Part shown: one piece after another, positions 53,637-63,726 of the stretch
How positions within the stretch are numbered: position 1 is the stretch's first letter
Layout: the number at the start of each line of letters is the position of its first letter
Source of the DNA: Alternaria dauci
Taxonomy: Eukaryota > Ascomycota > Dothideomycetes > Pleosporales > Pleosporaceae
NCBI RefSeq assembly: GCF_042100115.1
Contig: NC_091273.1
Span: forward strand, 1,116,001 to 1,180,000
Length of the DNA: 64,000 nt
Direction of reading: 5' to 3'
The notes under the pieces: model-generated
Database searches by the model: none
What the model was told of the DNA's origin: nothing
What the model saw: only the letters and a program-made list of their open reading frames with translations
Program-made: the position numbers and the translations under genes

Positions 53637-54352
53637 TCCTCTCTTTATAGTCTAGAAGGCTACATACCCCACCACAGCATTTCCTTTGTTGCAACAGAGC
53701 AAAAAGCTCACCCCTTTTTTCGTTTTTCTTTCCCTCTCTCTCTTCTGCTCCATACGTTCTGGATTCGAAGACAGGTGCTTCTTTCTTCTCTCTTCTGGGC
53801 GTTTAGGTGCAACTCACAAAGTGGCAAGGCATGAGATATCACTATTGGCATGTAGGGGATCATTCTGCAAGGAGTAAGGGCATCAAGAGATTGATTGCTA
53901 GCGTCATCGGCATGTTCATCAGCGATTATTTCCATATACCCGACGCTTTCGTCGTCGTCAAATACAGATGTTGATGTTGAGGCAAATATGTGTGTGTATG
54001 TGTATGTGTGTGTGTAAAATGTGTGAATGTTGTCATGACGTGATTACATAGTATATACAAGCCAAAGTAAAGCAAGTCGTTACCAAATGTTTTTCCGCAA
54101 CTCGACTCACTCCCGCTTCCCGTGTAAACCAACAAGACAGGCTAGCTAAGTAGCTAAAAGAGATTAAAAAGGGTAAATCGGTCCCCAACCCAAACATACC
54201 CAGGTATATAGCCAAAATGCAAACAGGTCGTGACGTCGTAAGAGGTGGTGGGTATGCGATATATATATGTATGTGCGTGCTGGATGAACGAATAGGGGGA
54301 ATCCAATTACTGTCAATAGAAAAGACGCAAAAGGTATCAAAAATCAAAAAAG
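53637..54352. other. Convergent 3' flank with GT-rich repeat
   Basis: Between the ends of two very large genes. It holds a TG/TATG microsatellite at about 53989-54015 and no gene. Confidence 0.5.
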
Positions 54353-57300
54353 CTACCGCGAAAACGTAGATCCAGGGGCCACGGGGTCGATGTAATATCT
54401 GCTTCCGATACTACGCCTAATCTTCTCCCGCCTCTTTTCTGTACGACGCTCCTTGAGTCTCGCCTTGACACCAGATATGCCAATGTACTGGACGTGGTAT
54501 TTCTTCAGACCGGGAAGGCTCTTGCCCTGGCGCCAGGAGCCTCGGCTGCGACGGGACTGTTCGTACTCAAAGGAGACGGTCGACATGTTGTTTGGCACGG
54601 AGGCGGTGCGACGAAGGTCGTGGCTAGAACGACGTTTGGTAATGCCACCACCGCGGTGACGGCCCAGAGGCTGTGTGGGTGCTTGGATGATGACCTTGGG
54701 CTCCGCCAGATGGCCAGCTGTGCGAGGGGTTCGGAAGTGAGGTGGGAGGGTGACATGATGCCGGCGTTTGTTCGTGCCGGCACGTTCAACGCCGAGAGAG
54801 TTGCCAATGAGGAAGCCGCCTGAGCCACGGAAGCCGCCCTTGAGCTTGTTGCCGAGAGTGCTGGCACGCCGTGGTCGTGATGGTTCCGGCTCCGGCTCTG
54901 GGTCTTCAATGTCGCTGGTGTCGCCGCCCCGAGGCAGGCCTTCGTCCTCGTCGCTCTCTGAGTCGCCGTCTTCAAAACCGTCCCAGAACCCGCGCGGACG
55001 CCAGAAAGGATGGAGCGTGCCGTCTTCGTCATTGACACTGGGGACTGAGGGATTTCGATGAGTGTGCCCGTGAGCCTCGCTAGCGTACCGGGATCGGTTG
55101 TTTGAAGCGCGAGCGAAGAGCGGTGTGATGAGGTTGTCAGAGTACCGCCGAGCTCGCTGCAGAACAGACAGTCGGCGTTGGGGGTGGGAATCGGATCGCT
55201 CAGGAGGTCCTGGTGGCCCAGGTACCAGCTCCTTCTCAAGTTCTTCCATGGGCGTGGGAGGAATAAAGTTGATTTTGGGTGGTTCTGGCGGGTCTCTGGG
55301 GTTCTCAAGAGGCGAGTCTACACCGTCAGGCTGGGGTAGAGCAGACTGCATCGGAGGGGTTGAGGGCTCAAAGGTCAAAGTTGGCTGGGAGTATGGTTCG
55401 TTAGTCTCGTCGCGAGCCTCTTGGGGTGCTTCGTCTGCATCCACAAACGGTGGAGTCGGCGATGTCCGCACCTCTCGGACATCCTGTAGTTGACGCTGCT
55501 CTGGCAACAGAGAGTGTCCACGCGATTGCTGCACAACAAGCACAGAGTTGTTGTTGTGGGGATAGATACTCACAGCAGTTGCCTCGGTGACTTCAACTGT
55601 GTCGGAGAACTGGGAGAATGGCGTGGATTGAGAGTACAGGTGGCGGGCATTGGCATGCTCTTCAGTCCGAGAAGCAGATCGCGAAGCAGATCGATCGAAA
55701 CTAACGCGGCCGTGGTCTCCAGAGTCGGGTCGTGATGCCTGACTGCGGCGTTTCATCTCTGGTGTGTATACACGGTCGTCTACGACGGGTCGGACAGCCG
55801 CGTCGGGAGTCAAGGAAGCGCTCTCTTGGTGTAGAGATGCCCGCTTCGCCCATGAAGTTGGTCTTGAAGGTTGACGCTGGGGCTCACTCTCTTTCAACGG
55901 CGAGAACTTCTCTAGGTTTTCGGATGTAGCAGGGTTCTTCTTCGCGTCGACTACAAGAGTGGCTTCCTCTGCAATTTCACGAGCCGCGAGCAGGCGTCTG
56001 ACCCTGTCCGTCAGCGCAGACGGCACACGGGCGTCTTCGACAGGATGGCTCGCGCCCATGAAGACATCGCGCTCGGCTGGTCCATCTACACCCTGGTCAG
56101 GAAGATCGGGTAGAGTGTTCTTGACACTGTCCGGTAGCTTCACATCAGTGACTACTGGTTCTTCCCGCCGAACTTTCCGCGACGTTGGTGATGTCCGGTG
56201 TGGCTTCGGTGAGAGGGTCGGCGATGGTGCTCGCACTACAGGCGGCTGCGCAGTTTCGAGCGGCCTTGGGCTTTCGGACGGTAGGATCTCTGTAAAGTTC
56301 CTTGGTTTCGAAGACAGCGTGCGTCTTGTGGGTTCAGGTGCCGAGTTTACTCGTTTGTGGTAACTGCCACCTGACCGCGCAATTGTGCTATGTCGACTCA
56401 GTATGTCCGCGGCAGGCTGTAGCACGTTCCGTATGGATTCCTGGTGCGCCTGTGTATGCGCCGAGCTGTCGATAGTCCTCGATCGCAACGACAGAGACGG
56501 AGACATGATGCGCTGAGAGCTGACGTCCGAGTCAGTGCTAAACCTCGCGCTCCTGTCGGCAATGTTCGTCCTCTTGTGCACGAGGCGACGAGGCGGCACG
56601 TCGTCGTACTGGGAGATGACCGAGTTGCGGTTTGAGTAGGATCCCGATCCAAGCTCCGAAGGCGCGCTGATGTCTCTTCGGTATGCCATGTTCCGTCCCG
56701 AGTGTCGCAGTGTCTGTGTTCTTCGCGGCGGACTGATGATGACATGGGCAGATACTACTGTCGAAGCCACTGACGCTGTCGAGAGTCGCTTGTTGGTTGA
56801 ATCGCGATGCTTGGCGCCCGACATGCCTTCGCCCTCGGAGGGCCAGCCGATGGAATGGGCAAAGTTCTCAATGGACGGCGTGGGAGGGCTGTTGTGGCTG
56901 GCCTCGACGCGTTTTCGCAGACTGGAAGCGCGTCGCGCCCTGTTGCTTGGAGTTGGGGAGGCGGCTTCGACGATGGTAACGGCAGGGGCGGGTTCGGCAG
57001 TGGGTTCAACGGTAGGTTCTGCGACAGGGGCGACGGGCTTTGCGACGGGCTCCGGGGCAGATGGCTTGCGAGGAGATTTGGAGTCGGGTCTGCGTTTTCT
57101 GCGAACCGTTACGTTCCGCATGAGGTCTGTGTTCCACTCCCGATCTGGGATATGCTCGATGACCTGGGATCCCTGCTTCTCCTCAGCACCGACCGTGGAA
57201 TCCACATGTTCAGTAGCGGGGAAGTAGGGGCCTTTAGTGTTGGTTGGCGTCACCTCGCTTTGGTCGTGTTCGAATGCGAGGCCCAGCCCTCGGTCTTCCT

Positions 57301-57901
57301 CGACGGTGCTCAGCCGGTCGTTGGCGGGCGTCGCTGATCTGCTGTCGTCGCGGTCGGAGGAGAAGGGATCCTCTCTGGCGGTCTGGAAAGAGTCGGCTCG
57401 CGACGAGGGATATGTGTAGATGGGCGGCCGTTCGAGCGTGGCACTGGCGGCATTGGTAGCGTTGGAGGCATTCGAGGCGTTTGTCCGCGGCGGACTGGGG
57501 TCGGGCGTGGGAGGACTGCGCGCATTGACGGGAGTGCTGAGGGACGACTTTTGCGAGATGAGCGAGTTGCGCACGCTGTCGGCAAGTGGCGGTGGCTCGG
57601 GCATCTGGGCAGAGGTGCCGTCGAGCGAGGCGGTGGGTGGAGTGGGCGGGAGGCCGCTGTCTGCTCCGTTGAGCAGGCCGGGCGAGGGCAGCGGCGTGTT
57701 GTGGTCGCTGTCGGCGGTCGAGTGGGTGTCATCGGTGGCTTGGGTCGTGTACGAGTAGTCTCGTTTCAGGGGCGCTGCCGCTCTCGAGTAGGTGCGGTAG
57801 TCGTCGCTGCGGAGCGGCAGGCGCTTCGTCTGGCGGAGGTTGGGCGACGTCTGGAAAGATGACTCGAGCATGGCATAGACATCGGCCTCAGGTTCGGACA
57901 T
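54353..57901 (-). CDS. Very large disordered protein, conserved hypothetical
   Basis: A single exon gives 1182 residues. The ATG at 57901 (MSEPEADVYAMLESSFQTSP) is the first in frame. Almost all of it is low-complexity Ser, Pro, Thr, Arg and Glu, with many RxxS and SP sites, no membrane helix and no known domain. Less repetitive islands sit at NTDLMRNVTVRRKRR (about 265), HPFWRPRGFWDGFEDGD (about 1000) and the C-terminal 70 residues, which are basic and helical (YIGISGVKARLKERRTEKRR, then SIGSRYYIDP). These islands look like short interaction motifs of a cortical or nuclear scaffold, but this is a guess. A frame of this length without a stop, and an end defined by TAG, support a real gene. 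Confidence 0.8.
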   Translation of the reverse strand: MSEPEADVYAMLESSFQTSPNLRQTKRLPLRSDDYRTYSRAAAPLKRDYSYTTQATDDTHSTADSDHNTPLPSPGLLNGADSGLPPTPPTASLDGTSAQMPEPPPLADSVRNSLISQKSSLSTPVNARSPPTPDPSPPRTNASNASNATNAASATLERPPIYTYPSSRADSFQTAREDPFSSDRDDSRSATPANDRLSTVEEDRGLGLAFEHDQSEVTPTNTKGPYFPATEHVDSTVGAEEKQGSQVIEHIPDREWNTDLMRNVTVRRKRRPDSKSPRKPSAPEPVAKPVAPVAEPTVEPTAEPAPAVTIVEAASPTPSNRARRASSLRKRVEASHNSPPTPSIENFAHSIGWPSEGEGMSGAKHRDSTNKRLSTASVASTVVSAHVIISPPRRTQTLRHSGRNMAYRRDISAPSELGSGSYSNRNSVISQYDDVPPRRLVHKRTNIADRSARFSTDSDVSSQRIMSPSLSLRSRTIDSSAHTQAHQESIRNVLQPAADILSRHSTIARSGGSYHKRVNSAPEPTRRTLSSKPRNFTEILPSESPRPLETAQPPVVRAPSPTLSPKPHRTSPTSRKVRREEPVVTDVKLPDSVKNTLPDLPDQGVDGPAERDVFMGASHPVEDARVPSALTDRVRRLLAAREIAEEATLVVDAKKNPATSENLEKFSPLKESEPQRQPSRPTSWAKRASLHQESASLTPDAAVRPVVDDRVYTPEMKRRSQASRPDSGDHGRVSFDRSASRSASRTEEHANARHLYSQSTPFSQFSDTVEVTEATAVSIYPHNNNSVLVVQQSRGHSLLPEQRQLQDVREVRTSPTPPFVDADEAPQEARDETNEPYSQPTLTFEPSTPPMQSALPQPDGVDSPLENPRDPPEPPKINFIPPTPMEELEKELVPGPPGPPERSDSHPQRRLSVLQRARRYSDNLITPLFARASNNRSRYASEAHGHTHRNPSVPSVNDEDGTLHPFWRPRGFWDGFEDGDSESDEDEGLPRGGDTSDIEDPEPEPEPSRPRRASTLGNKLKGGFRGSGGFLIGNSLGVERAGTNKRRHHVTLPPHFRTPRTAGHLAEPKVIIQAPTQPLGRHRGGGITKRRSSHDLRRTASVPNNMSTVSFEYEQSRRSRGSWRQGKSLPGLKKYHVQYIGISGVKARLKERRTEKRREKIRRSIGSRYYIDPVAPGSTFSR

Positions 57902-59350
57902 GATGGGCAAGCGCCTCACACTGAGGGCGCACTCGAAACCCTATATGCTCCTATGCCGTCCCTGTCGCTGCTGGCCCGTGTACCGCTGCAAGCTGGCTCT
58001 TCTCGTCGTTGTTAGGAAGACGCCATGACCCGCGGGCGCAAGACGGCCGTGTTCTTCTACATGCGACGCTGCTGTCGCTGTTTCCACGTCGCACCTCTCC
58101 ACACGTATGCAGGGTGCCGGCGGTGCTGGGTGCAGGGTGCTGCGTGGTGACGCAGGCAGCCTCGGGAGGGCAAGTGCCAAGCCAGCCGTTCACGATGCGA
58201 TTACGCCCACGCACAAGAGACAGGGCGATTGGAGACGGTGGCAGACTCGGCGAGGGAGACTCGGAGGGGGCACGCTATGGCGAGAGGGAGGCGGAATTTG
58301 GACGACGGGACGTTGGTGTGCGAGCCGAAGAAGCAGGCCACTGCGCAGGAATCGATGCGCGCGCCGAATTGGTGGCTTTCCAAGCTTCGGCGGTGGTATA
58401 GCGGCCGGGGGGATTCCAGATGGCCTCAGTGCTGGCGTGTGCTGTGAGCGACTGATTTACGGCAATGGAAAGACGCTGTGGTGGCAATTGTGTGTCTGGA
58501 AAAGCAACAATTATTACTGCCTACATTACCATGTCAAGGCGCCGTGGTTGGAGACGCTCGCATCAGCTAACGCTTCACCATGATCTCATTCGCCTTATCG
58601 CAGGGGTGCCAGCAATCGCCCCAGTCGTCCCGCCCAACACACTACTTTTCTGCACCACAGCCCTCTCTCGTCCCAACCTGCGTCGACGGCACGCAACCCC
58701 TCTTCCATGCACCACGTATGTGACGGTACTCCGCGACCCGCATCGACTTGCAATCATGTGCTCACCTCTCTTTGTACCTTTGTACCTTTGTAACCTTTAA
58801 CCATCAAACACCCAGTCTGCGTCATATCTCCAGGCGCACTATCCATGCATCCAGACACTTATTAGCAATGTCGCACACAGGCCTCAAACGTGTCAAACTA
58901 CAGCATCGCTCTTTGTGACAGCCGTTAAAGTCGACTGTCTCGGGTCCTCCCAGCGCACAGCTAGAGACCACGGTACAAAGGAGCGCCTTCGTACATCTGC
59001 CATGCCACGACACAGCAATTGCACTTTGCGCCCAAGACACTTATCCCACTCACTCGGAACACGTCGGATAGAATGTAGAATAAACCTCAGACTTGTCACA
59101 CGATATCAAAGTACAAGGATATGGGTGACGTCATGAGCCTCTGATGGCATCTTTACGTGCGGATGCCTCTAAGAGTGGAGTCATGGAAACCACATCATAA
59201 AAAGTTCAAACATGTTCGCCAGTATGCATTTTCAGAGCAATACAACACCCCGTCCAACCAATAACAAGCAACAACATCCGAGGTAAACCGTTCCCCTGTA
59301 TAAACTGTGTGTGAGATACACTCAGCCGACTTTGTACATTGACAATATAG
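57902..59350. other. Divergent promoter region
   Basis: Lies between the starts of the 57901 gene (-) and the dehydrogenase at 59351 (+). Several medium frames around 57950-58580 mirror each other on both strands, as expected from GC-rich promoter DNA. No gene is supported. Confidence 0.5.
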
Positions 59351-60382
59351 ATGCACGCTATTGCAGTAACCGAATATGGTCCCATCACCAATCTCAAGTC
59401 AATCGACATTCCCAAGCCCTCCGATCCCCAAGGCCATGACATTCTTGTCCGCGTAAAAGCCTGCTCCGTCAATCCAGTCGACACCAAGGTGCGCGCTGGA
59501 ACCTACGACGACTATCCAGACTACTACGAGCGAACACCCAAGCTTCCTCAAATCCTTGGCTTCGATGGCGCTGGCGTGATTGAAAGTGTCGGACCCGCTG
59601 TCATGGACTTCAAGTCTGGCGACCAAGTATACTATGCTGGTTCTCCAATCCGACATGGAAGCAACGCAGAATACCAGCTAGTCGATTCGAGAGCAGTGGC
59701 CTTGAAACCAAAGAGTCTGGACTGGGGTCAAGCTGCGGCCATGCCCTTGACTTGGATCACAGCGTACGAAGCACTTGTGGAGCGCATGGAGATTCAGAAG
59801 AACGAGCAGGCTGGCATCTTGATCATCAACGGAGCAGGAGGTGTTGGCAGCGTAGCAAGTCAGATTGCGCGTCGTATCCTCAACCTCCCCGTTGTAGTCA
59901 CCACAGCGTCCAGAGAAGAGACTGTCAACTTTTCAAAAGACGTGGGAGGCGCCACGCATACCATCAACCATCACCAAGACATTGCACAGGAAGTTGAAAA
60001 GCTGAAGCTCGACGTCCCCATCAAGTACGTCTTCATCACACATACGCCAACGTCCGGCTACCTTGCACCTGCAGCCAAGATTTGCGCTCCCTTTGGAAGA
60101 GTCTGTTCTATTGTTCAGGACAAGGAGATGCCAATGTATGGCACCGAGTTCATGGCAAAGAGCCTTACCTTTGTCTGGGCATTGCTGGGCACAAAACCGT
60201 ATTACGGAGTCGATGTCGAGAGTCATGGAAAAATTCTTAAAGAATTGGCTCACATGCTAGACGACGGCAAGGTCAAGTGTCATTGCATGCAGAAGCTCAA
60301 GGTCGATGAAGATGGCTTGAGAAAAGCTCATGAGATTATTGAAAGTGGCAAAGCCGTTGGGAAGGTTGCTTTAGAGTTCTAA
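59351..60382 (+). CDS. Zinc-independent MDR dehydrogenase, quinone-reductase-like
   Basis: A single exon gives 343 residues, a normal length. The medium-chain dehydrogenase layout is clear: an N-terminal GroES-like domain with VKACSVNPVDTKVRAG (about 36-50) and LGFDGAGVIESVG (69-81), then a Rossmann domain with INGAGGVGSVASQIARR (159-175). The Cys ligands of the catalytic and structural zinc are missing, which places it with zinc-independent quinone or enone reductases (ZADH/YogA type). It should use NADPH to reduce quinones or alpha,beta-unsaturated carbonyls in the cytosol. The cupin gene follows on the same strand after 238 bp; no functional link is established. Confidence 0.9.
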   Translation: MHAIAVTEYGPITNLKSIDIPKPSDPQGHDILVRVKACSVNPVDTKVRAGTYDDYPDYYERTPKLPQILGFDGAGVIESVGPAVMDFKSGDQVYYAGSPIRHGSNAEYQLVDSRAVALKPKSLDWGQAAAMPLTWITAYEALVERMEIQKNEQAGILIINGAGGVGSVASQIARRILNLPVVVTTASREETVNFSKDVGGATHTINHHQDIAQEVEKLKLDVPIKYVFITHTPTSGYLAPAAKICAPFGRVCSIVQDKEMPMYGTEFMAKSLTFVWALLGTKPYYGVDVESHGKILKELAHMLDDGKVKCHCMQKLKVDEDGLRKAHEIIESGKAVGKVALEF

Positions 60383-60620
60383 TAAGAAGAATGCGATATC
60401 GATAGATTAGAAGTACGCACTCGTCGAAACGAATATATCAATGCTCTTCGCATGTATCGGGAGCGCAACCGTCTCGGTTGCATTGCCGTTGCAAGATCTG
60501 ACGTCAAACCCCGCGCTATCACTTCCCGTTCAGGCAAGTGTTTCCCCAGATATATCCCCATCCACCCATCCATCCATTCTACGATACCACCCGAATTATC
60601 TCAACACATCGCTTCTCACA

Positions 60621-61328
60621 ATGGGTATCAAAGTAAACTCCTACAAACTCCCTCCAACGCCCCTTATCCCAAACTCTCCCTATCCTCTACTCCACTACCC
60701 AGGCCTACTCCGCGACCTAGTATCATCACCCACCTTCAAACCCACCCAAATCCTAGATCTCTACGCCTCCAATGGCTGGCAAACGCAGTGGATAGCAAAG
60801 TACGGCCTGGACATCCAATCCCACTACCACTCCACCACGCACGAAGCCATGACCGTCATTGCCGGCCAAGGTGCGACGATCCGCTTCGGTGTTGCCGACT
60901 CGCCCTCCTGGGCCCAGGGAAAGTACTCACCAGGGGACCGAGCAGATGGTGAAGAAGGCGGTATAGATATTAAAGCGAGAATCGGCGATGTGTTCATCAT
61001 ACCCGCTGGGGTAAGCCATAAGACGTTTCTGCCTAAACCACACAATGAGACGCTGGGATTTTACCAACCAAAGGATGTTGAGGACGGCAGGGCAGCCGAG
61101 ATTGATGACGAAAAGGAGCGGGACAGAAGGAAGTTTTTCGAGGGTGTGGAGATTGAGGAAAATTTCATGATGATGGGCGCGTATCCTTATGGGAATGTTT
61201 GGGACTTTGCTGTTGGAGGTGAGCATGAAGGGAGAGAGGGCGAGGTCTGGCATGTAAAGATGCCGAGCAAGGATCCTGTGCTTGGAGATAGCGAAGAAGG
61301 TATTCTGGGACTATGGCAAGGGATATAA
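60621..61328 (+). CDS. Cupin-domain protein, YjlB-like
   Basis: A single exon gives 235 residues from the ATG giving MGIKVNSYKLPPTPLIPNS. The same frame is open upstream to 60441, but the extension has no conserved look. Cupin motif 1 is seen in QSHYHSTTHEAMTVIAGQG, with two His and one Glu for a metal. Motif 2 is IPAGVSHKTF with the third His. NSPYPLLHYPGLL near the start is typical of the YjlB family. These proteins are small beta-barrels with a likely metal site and no settled reaction. The stop codon is 10 bp from the stop of the convergent TPR-SET gene. Confidence 0.85.
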   Translation: MGIKVNSYKLPPTPLIPNSPYPLLHYPGLLRDLVSSPTFKPTQILDLYASNGWQTQWIAKYGLDIQSHYHSTTHEAMTVIAGQGATIRFGVADSPSWAQGKYSPGDRADGEEGGIDIKARIGDVFIIPAGVSHKTFLPKPHNETLGFYQPKDVEDGRAAEIDDEKERDRRKFFEGVEIEENFMMMGAYPYGNVWDFAVGGEHEGREGEVWHVKMPSKDPVLGDSEEGILGLWQGI

Positions 61329-61338
61329 GCGCTGTAGT

Positions 61339-63312
61339 CTACCGCGGACTAGCCTTCATCAACCACGCTTTGATCCCATCTGTATGCCTCCTCGGTAATC
61401 CCTCCCATCTTCCCTCATCATACGTCGCGTCAAGACTCTTCAGAATATTAGCCGCCTTCCTAAGCACCACTCTTTTCGCGCCAGCCCAAGGCGTCTTGTC
61501 GATGAAAGCATCCGCTTCGCCCATCAGCTCCATCCTCTTGTCCCTGATCTCCTGCCCATCCAGTTTCTCTGCATCACAAAGCTTACATTCACATCTGAAA
61601 CCCCATGTCCTCTCCAGGAACCCCTGTCTCGTTTCGTAGTCAAGCGAAGCATCGTACGGATGGAATAGTTCATCACCAGCCTTGATAGGCTCCGTAGCGC
61701 GAATGATGATCATGTCGCCCGCAAACTCCTTTGTTGTGTTGGCAAGGCACGAGTGATTGATATACGCGGCGTGGCGCCAAAGACCCGTACTAGCGTTCCT
61801 CGCGCTCTCTTCTCCAAACTGGCTTCCAGGCCCGAAAGCGTTGCGCGACATGATGTCGTGGACACGGAAGACGTCTACAACGGGACCATCCTCGTTTGAG
61901 AAGACATTGCTACCTTCGCCTTGGTAGTCGCCGTAGAGACCCATGAGGTCTTCGGTTTGCGATGGCTGGTTGAGACATTTCTGGACGAGCGCTTTTGCGA
62001 GGCCGACGGGCGCAACGCGGATACGCTCGTCGCGGGTGTCGTACGTCAGAGCTGTCAGAGTGTCTTCTTCGTGACCCCATACTACGCAAAATGCTTTCTC
62101 GCACATGACAACCTCCCCAGAGGCGACGTCACGGGTGGCGTAAAGTCCACGGCCTTTGCCTGGGCTGTCTTTGACCACGGTGTTTTTGGTAAAGTTTCCA
62201 GCATCGACTCTTGATCGAGCTTTGGAAAGACCGGCCCTGATCTTCATGAGATCGTAGCTTCCTGTTTCTTCTTCGCGTAGACGCGCTTCAATCCTTTTTA
62301 GTTGTACCTTGGTGTCCCTGTCGTCCGGGGTGAGCTTCTGTGCTTCTTGGAAGAAACCTTTAGCTTCCTGCCAGCAGCTCTGATTATATGAGGCTGATCC
62401 GGCGCGGTAGTATGCTTTGCTGTCTAGTTCCTTTGATTTCTGATCGTCCCTTCCGGTCAATGAAGCTCGTGCGTCAGTCTTGACTTCATCCAGCCGGCCC
62501 AGTAGCAGATTAACGTAAGCACGATTCCGAGAAATGTCGCGCGCTAGATCAGGGTTCTCTCCTGCGACGATGTCTTGCTTTGCGACTGCGAGGCCTGCGG
62601 TGTACTTTTCGTGGGCTAGTGGAAAATCCTGCTTCTTGAGTGCGTTGTTGCCCTGAGTTTTGAAGCGCGTAGCTGCCTTCTCTGCTGCCGCTGCATCAGC
62701 AAAGTCCTTGGCCCCTTCTTCGTGGCAGATGACTAGGTCGGAGGGGTGGTCGATTCGAAGACTAGGCTCTCCCTGTTCAGTGAGGGTAAAGTACGGCTCT
62801 TTGATGATGAACTGCTTTGTAGACTCCAACACATCATCGTTGTAGCGCGTTTTGTGCAGCAACATCTCGAGACGCTCTGCATCACTTCCGTCCTCGTCCT
62901 GAACCATAGTCCATGACCTCGCTACGAGAGTAACTACCGGGCTCTCTCGCTTTACAACCAGTTTGCAGCCTCGATGGTGCGTCTCCATCTTCAGATCTGC
63001 CATTTTCATCGGCTTCAAATCTGAGAGTGGTGTCGTGCATGGCGGATATGGCTGGCCTACGCCAATGACGGGGATCGTAGATGAGGTCTTGCCTTGGGTT
63101 TGCATCATATCCGGATCTGGTGCACCGCCCATGTCTGCCATGAGAGCTGCACCAGTGGCCTGCTGGTGAGCAGCCAGCTTGTCTCTCGGGGCCTTTGCAT
63201 TTCCGCTCTGCTCCTTGCATTTCTCCAATCGTTCTTTGATTGTTTTCTGTATCCGCTCCGCCTCTTGCTCCGTTAGGTATATCGTGTTGTCTTCACGATG
63301 GTTATTCGCCAT
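61339..63312 (-). CDS. TPR and SET domain protein
   Basis: A single exon gives 657 residues from the ATG at 63312. A TPR-like helical block occupies about 215-355 (RFKTQGNNALKKQDFPLAHE, YYRAGSASYNQSCWQEAKGF). The SET domain follows from about 390 (DSPGKGRGLYATRDVASGE) and ends with the catalytic NHSCLANTTKEF and the motif DELFHPYDASLDYETRQ. A post-SET Cys cluster is seen in GFRCECKLCD. The insert between the halves of SET replaces the MYND finger of SMYD proteins, as in the fungal TPR-SET group. It should be a SAM-dependent lysine methyltransferase; the target, histone or not, is not known. The N-terminal 200 residues carry no recognised domain. Confidence 0.92.
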   Translation of the reverse strand: MANNHREDNTIYLTEQEAERIQKTIKERLEKCKEQSGNAKAPRDKLAAHQQATGAALMADMGGAPDPDMMQTQGKTSSTIPVIGVGQPYPPCTTPLSDLKPMKMADLKMETHHRGCKLVVKRESPVVTLVARSWTMVQDEDGSDAERLEMLLHKTRYNDDVLESTKQFIIKEPYFTLTEQGEPSLRIDHPSDLVICHEEGAKDFADAAAAEKAATRFKTQGNNALKKQDFPLAHEKYTAGLAVAKQDIVAGENPDLARDISRNRAYVNLLLGRLDEVKTDARASLTGRDDQKSKELDSKAYYRAGSASYNQSCWQEAKGFFQEAQKLTPDDRDTKVQLKRIEARLREEETGSYDLMKIRAGLSKARSRVDAGNFTKNTVVKDSPGKGRGLYATRDVASGEVVMCEKAFCVVWGHEEDTLTALTYDTRDERIRVAPVGLAKALVQKCLNQPSQTEDLMGLYGDYQGEGSNVFSNEDGPVVDVFRVHDIMSRNAFGPGSQFGEESARNASTGLWRHAAYINHSCLANTTKEFAGDMIIIRATEPIKAGDELFHPYDASLDYETRQGFLERTWGFRCECKLCDAEKLDGQEIRDKRMELMGEADAFIDKTPWAGAKRVVLRKAANILKSLDATYDEGRWEGLPRRHTDGIKAWLMKASPR

Positions 63313-63726
63313 GTTTGCAATTTATTACGTTCTTCTCTTGGCCAATCTCTCGACTTTCCCACAAGTGTTATTCAAAAAAACACTTTTGCGCACCAATTTC
63401 GAATGTTTCCGGATAGCCCCGCTGAAAATACCGATGTATCAGGCAACGAGGTAACAACAGATGGCCCCGCTGAGGAAAAGAAATGTTAGAAGTACGAGGT
63501 GTGAAGCGGATTTGAGCTGACGAGATTAAATTTCGTACAGTCAGATGCTCTTTACTTGAACTTTGACATCAAGTGCATCCGGAGGGGTCGAAGCTAACTG
63601 AAATTTGTTATCGATAAATGTGGGGCAGGAAGCGACACCTTTGGAAGCGCAAGTTAAGCCGCTCACGAAGTCTACCATTGCCAACGTGGACCTCGCGATC
63701 ACTATATAGTAATTTGAGCTCCTAGT
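63313..63726. other. Upstream region of the TPR-SET gene
   Basis: Short spacer with AT-rich patches between two minus-strand genes. Nothing else is seen. Confidence 0.5.
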
